Shown here: in pieces, positions 61,737 to 64,000 of the stretch
How positions within the stretch are numbered: position 1 is the stretch's first letter
How the letters are laid out: each line of letters opens with the position of its first letter
Assembly (NCBI GenBank): GCA_014281115.1
Contig: JACONQ010000006.1
Coordinates: 3,736,128-3,800,127 of the forward strand
Direction of reading: 5' to 3'
Source of the DNA: Laburnicola sp. R22_1
Lineage: Eukaryota > Ascomycota > Dothideomycetes > Pleosporales > Didymosphaeriaceae
DNA length: 64,000 bases
Notes under the pieces: generated by a model
Seen by the model: the letters and a program-made list of their open reading frames with translations, nothing else
Told to the model about the DNA's origin: nothing
The model's database searches: none
Position numbers and translations under genes: made by a program

Positions 61737-62479
61737 AAAAAGAATTTATAAATTAGAAAAGTAAAAAAGAGTACAAAGAAATAAAGAGAGAATAATATAG
61801 TAGAGTTAGAAGAAAGAAAAAAAAGAAAAGTAAGAAAAGAAGAAGGTTAAAAGAAAGAATAAAAAATAGGAAGAAAAATAAAAGAGTATAATGAAAAAAA
61901 GAATAAAAGAAGAAAAAGAAAAGTGTAAAGTAAAAGAATAATAGTAAATAAAAGAGTAGAATTAAATAGTATAGAGAATAGGATAAGATAGAGGAGGAAT
62001 AAAGAATAAAAGATAAATAAAGATAAATAGTAAAGTAAAGTAAAGAAGAGTAGATAAAGAAAAGAAAGCAGAATAGGAAGAAGAAAAAAAGAAAAAAAAA
62101 GAAAGTAAAGATAGGAAATATTATAGAAAAAAAGAATAAAAGGAAAGGTAAAAGAGTAGTATAATGAAAATAGTAAAGAAAAGAATTAAAATTATAGATA
62201 TAAAAAAGAATTAGAGGTATAAATATAAAAAGAGACAGAGTTATAAATTTAAAAAATAGTTCGAATATTAAAATAAAGGGTAGGTTAGTAAGGGTTATAA
62301 ATATAAGAAAGGGTTAGAATTATTAATATAAGAAAGGGCTAGGGATATAAATATATAAAAGGGTTAGAATTTAAAATAAAAAGAGAGTTAAGATTATATA
62401 TAATAAAGAGTAAGTAAAAAGAGTAGAAGAAATATAAGTAGAAAATAAAAAAGGTAGTATATAAATTATAGAGTTTAAA

Positions 62480-62577
62480 GTTAGTTATTAGTTATTAGTT
62501 AGTTATTAGTTAGTTATTAGTTAGTTATTAGTTAGTTGTTAGTTATTAGTTATAAGTTGTTAGTTGTTAGTTGTTAT
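62480..62577. repeat. 11-bp GTTAGTTATTA tandem repeat
   Basis: Alternating GTTAGTTATTA and shorter GTTATTA/GTTGTTA units, about nine in all. It runs into GGGTTAGGGTTAG at 62590-62602, a short internal telomere piece. Confidence 0.75.
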
Positions 62578-62579
62578 AT

Positions 62580-62798
62580 AAAATAGATAAGGGTTAGGGT
62601 TAGAGTTTTTACATATAGAGAGTATTAGTGTTTTTAGTATAGAGAGAGAGTTAGAATTTTAATATAGGGAGAGGATTAGGGTTCTTAAATATAAAGAGAG
62701 GTAGAGTATTTAAGGAAAAAGATAATTAAAGTTTATAAAAAGAGTTATAAGAAAATAATATTAGTTAAAGGTAAGTAAAGAGTTAAAAAGAAAGTTTA
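62580..62798. repeat. Direct duplication, second copy
   Basis: Partner of 59821-60062, in the same orientation, 2.7 kb closer to the telomere. Confidence 0.75.
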
Positions 62799-63299
62799 TA
62801 AAAAAATTAAAAAAATAGAAATAAGGAAAAGAGAAGTAGTAGAAGTAGTAAGAGTAAGAAAAAAGTAGAGGTAATAATAATATTATAAGTAGTAAAGGAA
62901 GTAGAAGTAGTAAGATAGTAAAAGTAAAAAGTAGAAGTATAAGTAAGAAAGTAGATAGAGAAGAAGAGTAGATAGAAAAGAAGAGTAGATTAGAAATAAG
63001 AGTAGAAGTATAGTAAAGTATTTAGTTATATAAATATAATATAATTAAGAGTAGAAATAAGAAAATTATAGAAAGAATAGAAATAAAGTAGAGTAGAATT
63101 ATAAAGAAAAGCATTTAATATATTATAAAAAAGTAGTAAGAAAAAATAAAGATTTAGTATTTATATTTATTATAGAATTAAATTTAAGAATAAAAAGATA
63201 GAAGTAGAGTAGAAGAAGTAGAAAATAGAAAAGTAAAAGTAGTTTAAGTTAAATTAGAAAAGAAAATAGAGTAGAGGAAAGTAGAGAGTAGAAAAGTAA

Positions 63300-63395
63300 T
63301 AAGTTTTATTATAGTATTTAGGATTTATTATAGTATTTAAGGTTTATTATAATATTAGGGCTTAATTATAGTGTTAGGGTTTTATTATATAGTAA
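63300..63395. repeat. About 21-bp repeat with TTTATTATAGTATTTAGG units
   Basis: About four tandem units (TTTATTATAGTATTTAGGA, ...TTTAAGG, ...ATTAGGGC, ...GTTAGGGT); the unit end drifts toward TTAGGG. Confidence 0.65.
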
Positions 63396-63506
63396 AATAT
63401 AGAAATTATAAATAAAATTAAGACTTAAATAGAAAAAAAAAAGATAAAAATAAGTTAAAAGAAATAATAGATTAAACTAGTAATACAGTAAATAGTTAAA
63501 GTTTTA

Positions 63507-63813
63507 CTAACCCAGGGCTCTAAATAGTATATATCCTAATACTATTTAACCCTATGTTCTAAACTATATAGGGTGTGGGTATTTTATAGCATCTACCCCT
63601 ATAAAAAAAAGGACTATTTGGTAACTTTAAGGGTCGGACTATGAAGAATCCCGCGTATTAATTCTTCTAAAATTCGAGTATATAAAAGAAGAGACCGAGT
63701 TGCACCTTCTATATAATTTGTATAATACTAATTAATAGGGTTAATATAGTTAGGATTACGCGTTAGAGTTAATAGAGTGAGTTAGATACGCCGTAAACGC
63801 CTAACTATTATAT
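63507..63813. other. Junction segment between subtelomere and telomere
   Basis: Starts CTAACCCAGGGCTCTAAAT, closely related to the heads of helicase copies 3 and 7 (CTAACCCAGAGCGCTAAAT). Base composition returns to normal here (C on both strands). No gene seen. Confidence 0.7.
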
Positions 63814-63956
63814 TTAGGGTTAGGGTTAGGGTTAGGGTTAGGGTTAGGGTTAGGGTTAGGGTTAGGGTTAGGGTTAGGGTTAGGGTTAGGGTTAGGGTTA
63901 GGGTTAGGGTTAGGGTTAGGGTTAGGGTTAGGGTTAGGGTTAGGGTTAGGGTTAGG
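63814..63956 (+). repeat. Telomere, (TTAGGG)n
   Basis: Twenty-three perfect TTAGGG units plus TTAGG, with the G-rich strand running 5' to 3' toward the window end, so this is a true right chromosome end. Confidence 0.98.
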
Positions 63957-64000
63957 AGGTGCTGGTGTTACCGTGGGAATGAATCCTTTTAACCTTAGCA
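63957..64000. other. Oxford Nanopore native barcode 07 and adapter remnant (artefact)
   Basis: AGGTGCTG (63957-63964), the 24-base barcode (63965-63988, starting GTGTTACCGTGGGAATGAAT), TTAACCTT (63989-63996), then AGCA. This is the reverse complement of native barcode NB07 with its two standard flanks, as I know them from the kit. It is sequencing library DNA left on the assembled chromosome end. Confidence 0.95.

Larger units (their letters stand above)
59500..63500. repeat. Purine-rich subtelomeric block, almost without C on the + strand
   Basis: About 4 kb made almost only of A, G and T on the + strand; many 60-base lines hold no C at all (for example 59641-59700 and 59881-59940). No coding signal. 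Contains several minisatellites (listed separately), degenerate TTAGGG pieces and a long direct duplication. The strand bias is not seen in the RIP-mutated helicase copies next to it. Confidence 0.8.

Noticed and set aside
63957..64000. Possible non-TTAGGG telomere cap sequence
   Set aside because: Matches a known Nanopore barcode with both flanks base for base.

Overview
This window is the right-hand end of a chromosome of a filamentous ascomycete (Pezizomycotina). Four things point there. The + strand ends in a pure TTAGGG telomere. Repeated DNA carries repeat-induced point mutation (RIP), with CA and TG turned into TA so that most stop codons are TAG or TAA at former Gln or Trp codons. The one intact gene is a HET-NACHT-WD40 receptor of the Podospora HET-E/D/R type. 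Telomere-linked RecQ helicase copies fill the distal half. I cannot name the species.

Layout. (1) 1-3238: intact minus-strand HET-NACHT-WD40 gene, cut by the left window edge. (2) 3911-18960: a nest of transposons. A pogo-type transposase gene is split by a hAT element (4335-17609, 8-bp target duplication). That hAT holds a small MITE (4619-4746), a second copy of the same hAT (6386-14598, 8-bp duplication) and a Fot1/pogo element (15263-17113, TA duplication). The inner hAT holds a Copia element (7658-12801, 5-bp duplication). (3) 20035-22130: remains of a different BED-type hAT transposase. (4) 22421-25800: a helicase fragment, an unrecognised decayed coding region, and a degenerate internal telomere tract at about 25.72 kb. 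(5) 25.9-59.4 kb: six head-to-tail copies of a telomere-linked helicase gene, all pointing to the telomere. Four are truncated at the 3' side, exactly where the next unit begins. Two are interrupted by Copia elements (34384-39866 minus; 50325-55810 plus). (6) 59.5-63.5 kb: purine-rich subtelomeric DNA almost without C on the + strand, with minisatellites and telomere-like repeats. (7) 63814-63956: telomere. (8) 63957-64000: not biological; it matches the flanks and barcode 07 of the Oxford Nanopore native barcoding kit.

How it fits together. Only the HET-NACHT-WD40 gene looks functional. Everything from 3.9 kb to the telomere is mobile or subtelomeric DNA, heavily but unevenly RIP-mutated; no open transposase or helicase remains. 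The two points I find most worth following are in the helicase array. First, the joins between successive truncated copies share a TCTA(T) core and always use the same unit start. Second, the middle of the helicase protein shows an R...K...R...H-x8-Y spacing like a tyrosine recombinase, which would offer a mechanism for such joins.
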